NCBI RefSeq assembly: GCF_003025005.1
Contig: NZ_PVSS01000002.1
Coordinates: forward strand, 266,091 to 330,090
DNA: 64,000 nt
Origin: Brumimicrobium mesophilum
GTDB lineage: Bacteria > Bacteroidota > Bacteroidia > Flavobacteriales_D > Crocinitomicaceae
Reading direction: 5' to 3'
The position numbers and the translations under genes were made by a program. Under the pieces are notes generated by a model, which was not told the DNA's origin, ran no database searches, and saw only the letters and a list, made by a program, of their open reading frames with translations. Positions 1-8,363 of this stretch are shown piece after piece. Each line of letters begins with the position of its first letter. Position 1 is the stretch's first letter.

Positions 1-1
1 T

Positions 2-352
2 GGAATTGGATTTATTATTCTCTTTGGAGTAAATACAATTAATAGTATAATTTTAATTGCCGTAATGAAAGAAAACTTACGCTTTATGAATTTAAAAGAT
101 GCCATATCCCGGGGTGTTTACAGTAGAATTCGACCTATTGTTATGATTGCTTTGATGGGATCTATGGGATTATTACCCGCTGCACTTTCAACAAGTATGG
201 GATCCGAAATTCAAAAACCTTTGGCCATAATGATTGTTGGAGGACTAATGATTTGTATGGTGCTTTCATTAACCGTGTTACCGCAAATCTTTTATTGGGC
301 TTACAGGAAGTCAAGTAACCTTCCTCAAACTAAACAAAAAACTATTGAATAA
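2..352 (+). CDS. RND efflux pump inner-membrane subunit, C-terminal fragment
   Basis: The reading frame is open from the left edge of the window, so this is the 3' end of a longer gene; the internal ATG at 65 is not the real start. The visible residues contain a hydrophobic segment (GFIILFGV, NSIILIAV), a cytoplasmic-type loop beginning MKENLR, the stretch SRIRPIVMIALMGSMGLLPA, and a last membrane helix followed by a short basic tail. This order is typical of the last three helices of heavy-metal (CusA/CzcA) type RND transporters, which export metals or drugs across the inner membrane by proton antiport as part of a tripartite pump. The substrate cannot be read from this fragment. A strong terminator follows the stop. 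Confidence 0.85.
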   Translation, partial: GIGFIILFGVNTINSIILIAVMKENLRFMNLKDAISRGVYSRIRPIVMIALMGSMGLLPAALSTSMGSEIQKPLAIMIVGGLMICMVLSLTVLPQIFYWAYRKSSNLPQTKQKTIE

Positions 353-381
353 TTCAATAACAATTAATAATTAATCAGAAG

Positions 382-445
382 TGGTTCTGTTACTTTGTTT
401 CAAAGGTCGAGTTGATTTTAAAACAAAGCTTCAGAACCATTTTTA
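382..445 (+). terminator. Rho-independent terminator with two-part stem
   Basis: Outer arms TGGTTCTG (382-389) and CAGAACCA (432-439), inner arms CTTTGTTT (393-400) and AAACAAAG (421-428), then a run of T. It closes the RND pump transcription unit. Confidence 0.8.
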
Positions 446-485
446 ATTTTCACCCTTAAACCTTTTGATTTTAAGTAAACATTCA

Positions 486-516
486 TTTGTGATTAGCTTT
501 TTTAAGTCTATTTTTG
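486..516 (+). promoter_or_regulatory. Bacteroidota-type promoter of the SulP gene
   Basis: TTTG at 486-489, a 19-base spacer and TATTTTTG at 509-516 match the Bacteroidota primary sigma consensus TTG-N19-TAnnTTTG. Transcription would start near 523, just before the ATG at 537. This excludes the in-frame upstream ATG at 465 as the start. Confidence 0.8.
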
Positions 517-536
517 CACCCCATAAAAATAGAACG

Positions 537-2198
537 ATGAATAAATTTATTCGAAAATTTACAACGAATCCCAAAAACGATGTTTTAAGTGGAATTACTG
601 TGTCTTTAGCAATGATTCCAGAAGTTGTAGCTTTTGCTTTTGTTGCACAAATCGATCCGTTAATGGCGCTTTCTGGAGCCTTTATTGTTGGTTTGATTGC
701 TGCTATTTTTGGAGGAAGACCTGGACTTATTTCTGGTGCAGCGGGTGCAGTTGCAGTTATTTTCGTTACAATGATTGCTGATGGACATGCAAAAGGAATG
801 TTGTTCGATCAACCTATAGAAAATATGGGATTCTTTTACCTCATGGCCTGTGTGATTTTAATGGGTGTGATTCAAATTTTTGCTGGTGTTTTTAAACTCG
901 GTCGATTTGTACGATTAATTCCGCATCCAGTAATGATGGGATTTGTAAACGGTTTAGCAATCGTGATTTTCTGGGCTCAGGTAAAAATGTTTTCTCACAA
1001 AGAAATGGTCATTGGAGAAAATGGTGTAAAAGAATACGTGAGCACTTTTATGTTCGGAACAGAGTTGTACATAATGATTGCTTTAGTTCTTCTTACTATG
1101 GGGATTATCTGGCTATTGCCTAAAATCACAAAGAAAATTCCAGCGGCTTTAACAGCAATTTTAGTTACAACATTATTGGCAATTGGAATAGATTTAGACG
1201 TTTCAACTGTGGGCTCTTACATTATTGAAGGTGGTGGAACTGGCTTAAAAGGTGAATTACCTACTCCAAACATGGAGTTATGGCAAAATCTACCGCTTAA
1301 TTTAGATACCTTAAAATTCATTTTACCTTATGCATTCCTAGCTGCATCAGTTGGATTAATTGAATCTTTAATGACCATGAATTTGGTTGATGAAATGACT
1401 GATACCAGAGGAAATGGAGACAAAGAATGTATCGCTCAAGGAACTGGAAATATCATGTCAGGACTTTTCGGAGGTACTGGAGGTTGTGGAATGATTGGTC
1501 AAACCGTAATTAACCTCAACGCTGGTGGCCGTGGACGTTTATCTGGAATCATGATGGCACTCACTTTATTAACTTTCATTCTATTTACAGATAAATTAAT
1601 TGAACAAGTTCCAATCGCAGCGCTTGTTGGGGTAATGTTTATGATGGTAATTCAAACATTTGCTTGGTCTAGTTTCCGAATTTTAAAGAAAATCCCAAAA
1701 TCGGACGCCGTAGTTTTAATTATCGTTTCTGCAGTTACTGTAATTTTTGATTTAGCCATCGCAGTATTCGTTGGTGTAATCATTTCTGCCTTATCATTTG
1801 CTTGGCAGAACGCAGTGCGTATTCGTGCTAGAAAACGTGTAAAAGAAGATGGAACGAAAGTGTATGAAATTTGGGGGCCACTATTCTTCGGTTCTATTCA
1901 AGCCTTCAATGAGAAATTTGACCCTAAAAACGACCCAGAAAAGATAGAAATCGATTTTGTTGAATCACGTGTAAGTGACCATTCTGCGTTGGAAGCCATT
2001 TTCAATATCGTTGAAAAATACGAAGCCGAAGGGAAAACAATTAAATTAAAACACTTGAGTCAAGACTGTAAAGCGTTAATGTATAAAGCCAGTCCAAAAT
2101 TCAAGGAAGTTATCGTCGAAGACATAGAAGATCCAAGATATCACTTGGTGGCCAATCCGGAAGACTTTCCTAAGCCACTGTCGGAGTATAAGTTGTAA
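537..2198 (+). CDS. SulP family anion transporter with STAS domain
   Basis: Inner-membrane anion transporter of the SLC26/SulP family, of about 553 residues. The N-terminal part (to about residue 430) is a chain of hydrophobic helices beginning with the family pattern NDVLSGITVSLAMIPEVVAF. A cytoplasmic STAS domain lies near residues 441-540 (from KVYEIWGPLFFGS, with DFVESRVSDHSALEAI around the usual phosphoacceptor-loop position). Known substrates in this family include sulfate, bicarbonate and other anions; the sequence alone does not decide between them. The ATG at 537 is chosen because a promoter ends at 516, so the longer form starting at 465 would lie upstream of transcription. It appears to be a single-gene unit, separated from the pump gene by a terminator. 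Confidence 0.93.
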   Translation: MNKFIRKFTTNPKNDVLSGITVSLAMIPEVVAFAFVAQIDPLMALSGAFIVGLIAAIFGGRPGLISGAAGAVAVIFVTMIADGHAKGMLFDQPIENMGFFYLMACVILMGVIQIFAGVFKLGRFVRLIPHPVMMGFVNGLAIVIFWAQVKMFSHKEMVIGENGVKEYVSTFMFGTELYIMIALVLLTMGIIWLLPKITKKIPAALTAILVTTLLAIGIDLDVSTVGSYIIEGGGTGLKGELPTPNMELWQNLPLNLDTLKFILPYAFLAASVGLIESLMTMNLVDEMTDTRGNGDKECIAQGTGNIMSGLFGGTGGCGMIGQTVINLNAGGRGRLSGIMMALTLLTFILFTDKLIEQVPIAALVGVMFMMVIQTFAWSSFRILKKIPKSDAVVLIIVSAVTVIFDLAIAVFVGVIISALSFAWQNAVRIRARKRVKEDGTKVYEIWGPLFFGSIQAFNEKFDPKNDPEKIEIDFVESRVSDHSALEAIFNIVEKYEAEGKTIKLKHLSQDCKALMYKASPKFKEVIVEDIEDPRYHLVANPEDFPKPLSEYKL

Positions 2199-2460
2199 TT
2201 TTTAATGGTTAAGATTTTGTGGATAACATCGTGTGAATTTGAATTCGTTCTGCGAAGTATTTGTAATAATTTAACCCACAGAATAATAAAGCGTCTAATG
2301 CATTGATCTCTATTAATTATCAATAGACGTGCCGCGTTTTCTTATACCGGGTGAAGAGAAACATAGAAAGAAAGCTCGAGCTTTTATTATAGAATATCAA
2401 TTATTTGGTGGCCTCATTCTGCCTTCACCTCCAATCTGTTTCTTTGTTTTATTACACTGC

Positions 2461-2505
2461 AAAAAATACTAATTAAGGCGCTTACTCTGGTCGCGATTAA
2501 TTAGT
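2461..2505 (-). terminator. Minus-strand Rho-independent terminator
   Basis: Arms ACTAATTAA (2468-2476) and TTAATTAGT (2497-2505) with inner GCG/CGC pairing. Read on the minus strand they are followed directly by ATTTTTT. The stop codon of the small minus-strand frame at 2501-2503 lies inside the first arm. Confidence 0.6.
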
Positions 2506-2629
2506 ATGCAGCTGAATCAACAAATTCATCAGGATTTCCGGTTACGTCAGGACCTATTTTAATTATAAATTCAATTTTAACAAAAATAAAAAAGGACAAT
2601 CTCAAATTAATGAAATCATCCTCTTTATA
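2501..2629 (-). other. Short minus-strand coding-like frame, start not found
   Basis: Forty-two open codons end in the peptide IGPDVTGNPDEFVDSAAY and a TAA that sits in the following terminator. The upstream frame is closed by TAG at 2630-2632, and no ATG, GTG or TTG gives a convincing start. The polar, compositionally balanced tail and the directly attached terminator suggest the end of a real or decayed gene. A second short frame of 24 codons lies upstream (2702-2773, ending EIKNVIEN). I do not recognise either. Confidence 0.25.
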
Positions 2630-3273
2630 CTAAAACTTATCTTTGAAAATTGAATCTGATTTAGGGATTGATGTTATTGTGAATTATGGTGATTAAATCT
2701 AGTTTTCAATAACATTTTTAATTTCATCAAGATAGTCTTCTTTTTTGTTGACTTTTGTGGCTACGGTAATGTCTTATGATATTTATATTTTTTGTGTTGT
2801 TCAATAGTGCAAATATAGCGGCAGCATACAGAAATATATTGGTGTTTTTAATGCAGAAACTAGGTAAATTTAAAGCTAAAAAATACAACCAAAAATGTAA
2901 ATACTTGAAATACTTACAATTACAATTTAAAGTCATTATTTTATGAGAACTGAAGTTACATTATAACTTCATAAAAAAACAGTAAAAAAGGAGTGAAATA
3001 TTATGCATTCAATCTAATTACGATGTCCCAAACAAGCAAAACCTTAGATTAATGGCTATATTTGGACGACGTAACTCAAAACCTACATATTGCAGAAATA
3101 TCGTTTTTTAGGGTAGGATCAAAAAATATTAATCTACATGAATGACAAATATTTAAATTTAGAAAATCAAAATAAGTCTCATTTTTTACAGTTTACATTA
3201 TTAATTAAACTCATATAGGTATTATTTGTTTCTTATTAATTATTTTTTTACTACTATCTTACAAAAACTGCAA

Positions 3274-6200
3274 ATGACCTTCTATCGCAACTTTTATATT
3301 TCCCTTCGATTCTTTTCAATTGTTTTTATAGCTCCATTGTTTTTAATTACCATTGAAGCACAATCAGAAAATGGAATTAGGGAGATTCAATTGCAAAAGA
3401 TCCACAGTATTAAAGCTGAAATTAACGATGATAAAAAGGATTTAAATTATGTTTATCAACATATAGAATTAAGTCAACTATTATCGAGTATTGAAATGTA
3501 TGAAGAAGCACTCTACTCTATAAATGTTGCTATGGAAGTTTCCGAAAGTCTTAATCAAAAGAAGGCCACAGCTAGTGCCCTTACAACCTTGGGGTCAATT
3601 TATTTTGATCGCGAGGATTATATAAATGCGCTTCCAATTTTAATTGAAGCCGATAAAGAATTAACAAAATATAATCAGGAAAAAGATCTCAGTTTTAATT
3701 ATCAATACCTTGGAGAAACCTATTTAGAATTAGGGGATACGGTTTCGGCAATCAGTGCCCATAAAAAGGGGCTTGCATTATGCGAAAAATTGAATTTTCA
3801 ATATCGAGAAGCGTTTTACTCAGATTATTTGGGACACATTTATTTTCATCAAGATAATTTTGAATTAGCTATTGAAAATTTTAAAAGAGCTTTAAGAATT
3901 CATCAACAGAAAAAAGTATCTTTCAAAATCTCGCTATCTGCTGGAAACCTGGGTCTTTCACATTTAGAAATAGGGAATAAACGGGAAGCTATTCATTATT
4001 TACTTATTTCAAAAAAATACTATGAACATGATAAAAATGTCAAAGGCGTACTTTGGATGAATTCTTTAATATCAGATGTTTATAAAGAAATTAGAGAATT
4101 TGAGAAAGCACTAGAATTCAACAACAACAATATTGAAATCTGTAAAGATATAAGTGACACTTTGAGATTGGCCATTGCCTATAAACAACGAGGTGAAATT
4201 TCCACTGCCCATCGGAAATACAAAAAATCGGAATATTATCTCGATAAAGCCCGTTTTATATTCGAGAAGCTCAATGAAGATAAACACATTACTGAATTAC
4301 TTATCAGTACAAGTAACTTGTATTTTGAGAGCAAGAATTACCCTAAGGCTATAAAATTCTTGAATCAAGCAAGAATTTTAAATGATAAAAATATCAAGGA
4401 TCATAAATTATCTATTGATATAAGTAGAATATATGGTGGAATACTTGCCAAAACAGGACAAGCTGAGAAAGCAAAGGTTGAATTAGAACACGCACTTGCA
4501 CATTATATCTCCTCTAAATCAAGATCTCACCTCCCATTTATCTATCAACATCTTTTTATTGCCGACAGCATTTTAAACGACTATCCTTCTGCATTGAAGA
4601 ATTACAAATTATATACAGCCAATTTTATAAAAGAAAATCGCGACCAACTAGATACTGAAAGGTTGGCCTATCAATTTGAATTTGAAAAAAAGGAAGCCAT
4701 TGCGGAGGTTAAATTAGAAACTAAAAATGCAGAAAGAAATCTTGCTATAGTTCTTTTGGTACTCACCTCACTACTTACTATCATAATTATTTATTTCTTT
4801 AGGTTAAGACAAAAAAACATTAAAATTCAACAAAAAAACATTGAATTTGAAAAGAGAGAAGTCGACCAGATTAAAAAGACGGAAGAATTTAAATCGAGAT
4901 TCCTTACCAACATCACTCATGAATTTAGAACACCACTAACATTAATTAAAGGACATTTAGAAATTTTAAAAACCAATACGGAAATTGGCGAAGAAAAAAG
5001 ATTAGTTGAGATGGAAAACAGCAGTGACAGGTTGCTTCAGCTCATTAATCAGTTAATGGAGTTATCAAGAATGGAAGAAGGAAAATACCAACTTCATTAT
5101 CAAAAAGGATTTCTAATGAAAACTTTGTTAAAGTCAAAAGAGACCTTCGAAACCCTTGCCAAACAGAAAAACATCACTTATAATTATCAAAACAAATTAG
5201 ATGAAAATTTTGACATTGAAAATTTCGTTTATTCCCAAGAAGCTATAGCTACCATAGTTTCTAATCTGTTATCCAATGCATTGAAATTCACCCCTAATAA
5301 TGGTCAAATTGAATTAATTCTAGGAAATATAGATGAGGAAACAATATTTATCCATGTAAACGATTCAGGATTAGGAATTTCACCCGATGATATTAATAAC
5401 ATTTTTGAAAGATTTTATCAGGTTGAAACAGAAAAACAAAGAACTTTTGAAGGTTCTGGAATAGGTTTAGCTTTTGTAAAAGAACTTGCGCTTTTACATG
5501 GAGGAAGTGTAAAAGTTGAGTCAATAGAAGGTGATGGCGCTAAATTTACAGTAACTTTAAAAAGTGGTCAATTTGACGTGGATTCACTTCAACCCAAAAT
5601 AGAATCAAGTTTAGCAGCAAACATTTCATATTCTGACACCTCACAACACAACTCCGAAGAGGCAAAGTCCGATAAACCAATCATTCTAGTAGTTGAAGAT
5701 CAAATTGAAATTCGTAAACTAATTACGGAAAGCTTAAATGAAAATTATCAATTCTTAGAAGCTGAAAATGGAAGAAAAGGAATAGAATTAGCAGAAAAAT
5801 GCCTTCCAGACCTCATTATTAGCGATGTTATGATGCCCGTCACAGATGGTTTGGAATTAAGTAAAGAATTAAAAAACAATATTGCTACATCTCATATTCC
5901 GATTATACTGTTAACAGCGAAATCTGACATGAAGGATAAAATTTCAGGGTTGGAAATAGGTGTTGATGATTACCTTACCAAACCATTTTTGATTGCTGAA
6001 ATCAAATTAAAAATTAGAAATATTTTATTAACCCGAGAAAATTTCAGAAGGTCATTCAACAAAAACACGATAATTTCTAAGGATGAGAACATCAGTAAAT
6101 TCAATGATAAAGAACGAGAATTTATAGAAAAAATTGAAAAAATAGTATTCAGTAATATCAACAATCAACAATTTGGAGTTCCAGAATTAGCAGAAGAGAT

Positions 6201-6423
6201 GTACCTCTCCTCTAGCCAGATTACCAGGAAACTCAATAGTTTGATCGACACTTCACCAGCAAAATACATTAGAAACATTAGACTTGAGAAAGCGAAAGAA
6301 CTTTTGAAAAACGGTTACAATGTTTCAGAAACGGCTTGGGAAGTGGGTTATGAAGATCCAGTTTATTTTAGTAAAACCTTCAAAAAACACTTTGGTGTCG
6401 CTCCTTCGTTGGAAAAAAAATGA
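3274..6423 (+). CDS. TPR-containing hybrid sensor histidine kinase/response regulator with AraC-type HTH
   Basis: Single-protein two-component system of about 1050 residues. A signal-anchor segment (residues 1-30) precedes a periplasmic region of tetratricopeptide repeats (about 50-440). Then come a transmembrane helix (about 489-510), a HisKA domain with phospho-acceptor His549 in NITHEFRTPL, an HATPase_c domain (about 655-775; N box NLLSNALKF, DSGLGIS, GSGIGLAF), a receiver domain with Asp851 in DLIISDVMMP and TAKS/DYLTKPF, and a C-terminal AraC HTH (about 950-1050). The layout resembles Bacteroidota hybrid two-component regulators but with TPRs in place of the beta-propeller sensor. The frame can be extended to a TTG at 3226, but the ATG at 3274 places the hydrophobic segment properly. 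The signal sensed and the target genes are unknown. Confidence 0.9.
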   Translation: MTFYRNFYISLRFFSIVFIAPLFLITIEAQSENGIREIQLQKIHSIKAEINDDKKDLNYVYQHIELSQLLSSIEMYEEALYSINVAMEVSESLNQKKATASALTTLGSIYFDREDYINALPILIEADKELTKYNQEKDLSFNYQYLGETYLELGDTVSAISAHKKGLALCEKLNFQYREAFYSDYLGHIYFHQDNFELAIENFKRALRIHQQKKVSFKISLSAGNLGLSHLEIGNKREAIHYLLISKKYYEHDKNVKGVLWMNSLISDVYKEIREFEKALEFNNNNIEICKDISDTLRLAIAYKQRGEISTAHRKYKKSEYYLDKARFIFEKLNEDKHITELLISTSNLYFESKNYPKAIKFLNQARILNDKNIKDHKLSIDISRIYGGILAKTGQAEKAKVELEHALAHYISSKSRSHLPFIYQHLFIADSILNDYPSALKNYKLYTANFIKENRDQLDTERLAYQFEFEKKEAIAEVKLETKNAERNLAIVLLVLTSLLTIIIIYFFRLRQKNIKIQQKNIEFEKREVDQIKKTEEFKSRFLTNITHEFRTPLTLIKGHLEILKTNTEIGEEKRLVEMENSSDRLLQLINQLMELSRMEEGKYQLHYQKGFLMKTLLKSKETFETLAKQKNITYNYQNKLDENFDIENFVYSQEAIATIVSNLLSNALKFTPNNGQIELILGNIDEETIFIHVNDSGLGISPDDINNIFERFYQVETEKQRTFEGSGIGLAFVKELALLHGGSVKVESIEGDGAKFTVTLKSGQFDVDSLQPKIESSLAANISYSDTSQHNSEEAKSDKPIILVVEDQIEIRKLITESLNENYQFLEAENGRKGIELAEKCLPDLIISDVMMPVTDGLELSKELKNNIATSHIPIILLTAKSDMKDKISGLEIGVDDYLTKPFLIAEIKLKIRNILLTRENFRRSFNKNTIISKDENISKFNDKEREFIEKIEKIVFSNINNQQFGVPELAEEMYLSSSQITRKLNSLIDTSPAKYIRNIRLEKAKELLKNGYNVSETAWEVGYEDPVYFSKTFKKHFGVAPSLEKK

Positions 6424-6778
6424 TATTCAATTTATAATAGCTTTAGTTCTTTCACAAATCCAATTTGTGGGATGCCAAGAATTTTCGGAATTATCCCCAT
6501 TAATTAGAGTCAAGAGTTTTCTAAAGTAATTTCAACCACTAAATTTAATAGATTAAAACTATTTCTCCACCTACAAAATATCTGACAGCCATCTAAAATT
6601 AAGACTTCCACGTTCAAACAAGATGGTCAAATAGTAATTGCGATTTCATAAATTAAAAACCTAATTAATTGCCCTCCAATTTTTCTAAAAAATATAACCC
6701 AATCCATAAAAAAATCCTGAAACCGAACTTCGATCTCAGGATTAATATTCACTAATTCACTACTTTAAATTTACGCAA
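6424..6778. other. Convergent intergenic region
   Basis: Between the plus-strand sensor kinase and the minus-strand VWD gene. Apart from the minus-strand terminator at 6706-6743 I see no gene, promoter or notable repeat. Confidence 0.6.
6706..6743 (-). terminator. Terminator of the VWD-domain gene
   Basis: Arms AATCCTGA (6713-6720) and TCAGGATT (6736-6743). On the minus strand a run of seven T follows the stem. Confidence 0.8.
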
Positions 6779-8266
6779 TTATCTGCCTCCTGATCTTGGA
6801 GAGGTTGGAATTCTCGGTGATGTACCTCCAGTTCTTCTTGGAGTTGAAGGACTTGGTTGAGTTCTTGGATAATTTCTTCTTGGTGGTGATACACGCACTC
6901 CTGTACCGATAAAAATAGAAGGTCTCACTCTAATTTGTGAATTGGTAGATTTCTCTTCATTCTCCTTTAAACCATCACCATCTTTATTTAATATAGGCTC
7001 TTTTGAACGATTAGCTTCTTTTGGAGCAACATAATCGTCAGTCATAGCGATTGGTTCCAAACCTAAATGACCGTAATCATAAACGGCTTCAAACATATCT
7101 TCTTCTGCCACTCCAGCTTCTCTAGCTTTTCGTAATCCTTCTTCAATTTGCTCGTCTTCTAATTGTGCCAGAGTTAATAATTCTTTCGGGTAACGAATAC
7201 TATCAGGTATATTAACCATTTGCTCTCTTAATAAAGAAGTGGATTCATCCAATTGAAATTCTCCTCCATAAGTTCTAGTTATGAAAAACAATTCTTTTGA
7301 AACTCTTTCCAGAACAACAGGGTTTCTTCTGTTACTTCCAAAAACATCTTCTCTGTTCATTTCACCCGACTCTCTTGTCAATTCAGAATCTGTTTCACGG
7401 TCATAAACAACCAAATCATTTTTTCGGTCTCCATCATTGTTTCCCAATAAACCGTAGTAATTTGAATTACATTGAGGAACATAAACATTTAAATCGAATA
7501 ATTTAGAATCTTTAAATGAACGTTCAGAAATACTCAATTGCTCACCAGTAGGCCATTTTACAAGATATTTTCCTTTTGAATAATTCACTACTCCACCTTG
7601 AGGAAGAGCAAGGTCAGTTTTTTCTGTTTGAATTTCTTCACCGTTAATATGAATCATTTTTTCCTCACTATCTTTCGAAACTGATGTAAAAGTTAACAAA
7701 TCTCCATTTATATTCATTGCAACAGCACTATTTAAAGCAACGCTACTACTTGTTCTCATTTGTTGTGTTTGAATCATAAATGAATTGTCTTCCGATGCAG
7801 TTAATAAATAATCACCTGCATTCTGAAAATCAAAACTTTCTCCATCGAATGTTCTCATGTGAGGATCACCACTCGATTTTCCATCTCTATTCATTTCACA
7901 TCTAGAAGATTGTAAATAATCAGACCATTCTTTCCAGTAATATCTTTCACCAGAATGGGTGTTTCTTTCGTTTTGTAATTCTGTTGCGGCAATTCGCTCC
8001 ATTCTATCAATACGATTATCATCCATTGTTTGTAATAATTCGTATGATGTTTGATTCACTCCAAAAGGTCGCTCTGGTTGTTTTTCATGCATTACAATTG
8101 CAGCCATGCTTTCATAAAGGTATTCCCCTTTTTCAGTATTCCATGCTTTTAAAATTTCTTTTATATGATCAGAGTCTTGCCTTTCGAAAGGAACAGGGTC
8201 TGATTGAATATTTGCCCATAGTGATAAGGCAAACAGCTGTACGAGTAACAAAGTAAAGTATTTCAT
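6779..8266 (-). CDS. Secreted protein with von Willebrand factor type D domain
   Basis: About 495 residues. An N-terminal signal peptide (MKYFTLLLVQLFALSLWA) is followed by a helical, charged region. A VWD domain spans about residues 133-285: it opens with GDPHMRTFDGESFDFQ and closes near GLLGNNDGDRKNDL, which resembles the calcium-binding loop of VWD domains although the usual cysteine in GLCGN is Leu here. A charged region follows, then a 45-residue basic tail rich in Arg, Pro, Ser and Thr. No T9SS sorting domain is visible at the C-terminus, so final location (periplasm or surface) is uncertain. The start at 8266 is set by the promoter whose -7 box ends at 8284; the in-frame start at 8296 lies upstream of it. 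The function is unknown. Confidence 0.8.
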   Translation of the reverse strand: MKYFTLLLVQLFALSLWANIQSDPVPFERQDSDHIKEILKAWNTEKGEYLYESMAAIVMHEKQPERPFGVNQTSYELLQTMDDNRIDRMERIAATELQNERNTHSGERYYWKEWSDYLQSSRCEMNRDGKSSGDPHMRTFDGESFDFQNAGDYLLTASEDNSFMIQTQQMRTSSSVALNSAVAMNINGDLLTFTSVSKDSEEKMIHINGEEIQTEKTDLALPQGGVVNYSKGKYLVKWPTGEQLSISERSFKDSKLFDLNVYVPQCNSNYYGLLGNNDGDRKNDLVVYDRETDSELTRESGEMNREDVFGSNRRNPVVLERVSKELFFITRTYGGEFQLDESTSLLREQMVNIPDSIRYPKELLTLAQLEDEQIEEGLRKAREAGVAEEDMFEAVYDYGHLGLEPIAMTDDYVAPKEANRSKEPILNKDGDGLKENEEKSTNSQIRVRPSIFIGTGVRVSPPRRNYPRTQPSPSTPRRTGGTSPRIPTSPRSGGR

Positions 8267-8283
8267 ATTTCTAAATTTATGTT

Positions 8284-8314
8284 CAAATATATGCAATCCA
8301 ATTTTTATACCAAA
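8284..8314 (-). promoter_or_regulatory. Promoter of the VWD gene, overlapping the pckA terminator
   Basis: On the minus strand TTTG (8311-8314), a 19-base spacer and TATATTTG (8284-8291) fit TTG-N19-TAnnTTTG exactly. The -33 element lies in the T tract of the upstream pckA terminator. Confidence 0.8.
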
Positions 8315-8342
8315 AAAGCCCCGACGAATCCGTCGAGGCTTT
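8311..8342 (-). terminator. Terminator of pckA
   Basis: Arms 8315-8326 and 8331-8342 (AAAGCCCCGACG / CGTCGAGGCTTT, one mismatch) with a four-base loop. Read on the minus strand the stem ends in TTTTTTGG. Confidence 0.9.
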
Positions 8343-8363
8343 AAAATATAATTAATCTAATTT

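Larger units (their letters stand above)
2199..3273. other. Gene-poor stretch with small coding-like remnants
   Basis: About 1.07 kb without a convincing intact gene. It contains a 14-base palindrome (2371-2384), an inverted repeat GGTGAAG/CTTCACC (2350-2356 and 2423 onward), a nested hairpin with arms CGTCTA/TAGACG near 2293-2330, a minus-strand terminator at 2461-2505 and two short minus-strand peptide frames ending at 2501 and 2699. A single perfect DnaA-box-like nonamer lies at 2218-2226. The rest is AT-rich and featureless to my reading. Confidence 0.5.

Noticed and set aside
465-536. Longer N-terminus for the SulP transporter
   Set aside because: A full promoter (486-516) lies inside this extension, and the family pattern begins after the ATG at 537.
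2218-2226. Perfect DnaA-box-like TGTGGATAA, with another (TTATCCACA) at 15833-15841
   Set aside because: Each is solitary, with no cluster, no AT-rich unwinding repeats and no dnaA or other origin-linked gene nearby; two such nonamers in 64 kb are compatible with chance.
2141-2323. Minus-strand frame over the end of sulP
   Set aside because: Half of it is antisense to sulP, and the rest has no family pattern.
2330-2530. Structured RNA such as 6S, tmRNA or RNase P RNA
   Set aside because: Palindromes are present, but none of the signature strings of those RNAs could be found on either strand.
6320-6529. Plus-strand frame overlapping the end of the sensor kinase
   Set aside because: Mostly out of frame with a strong gene; no recognisable protein pattern or start context.
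6424-6530. Possible coding remnant after the sensor kinase (translation with VGCQEFSELSP)
   Set aside because: Very short, no start, no terminator or homology that I recognise.
8267-8296. Longer N-terminus for the VWD protein
   Set aside because: The -7 box at 8284-8291 lies within it, and the signal peptide starts at 8266.
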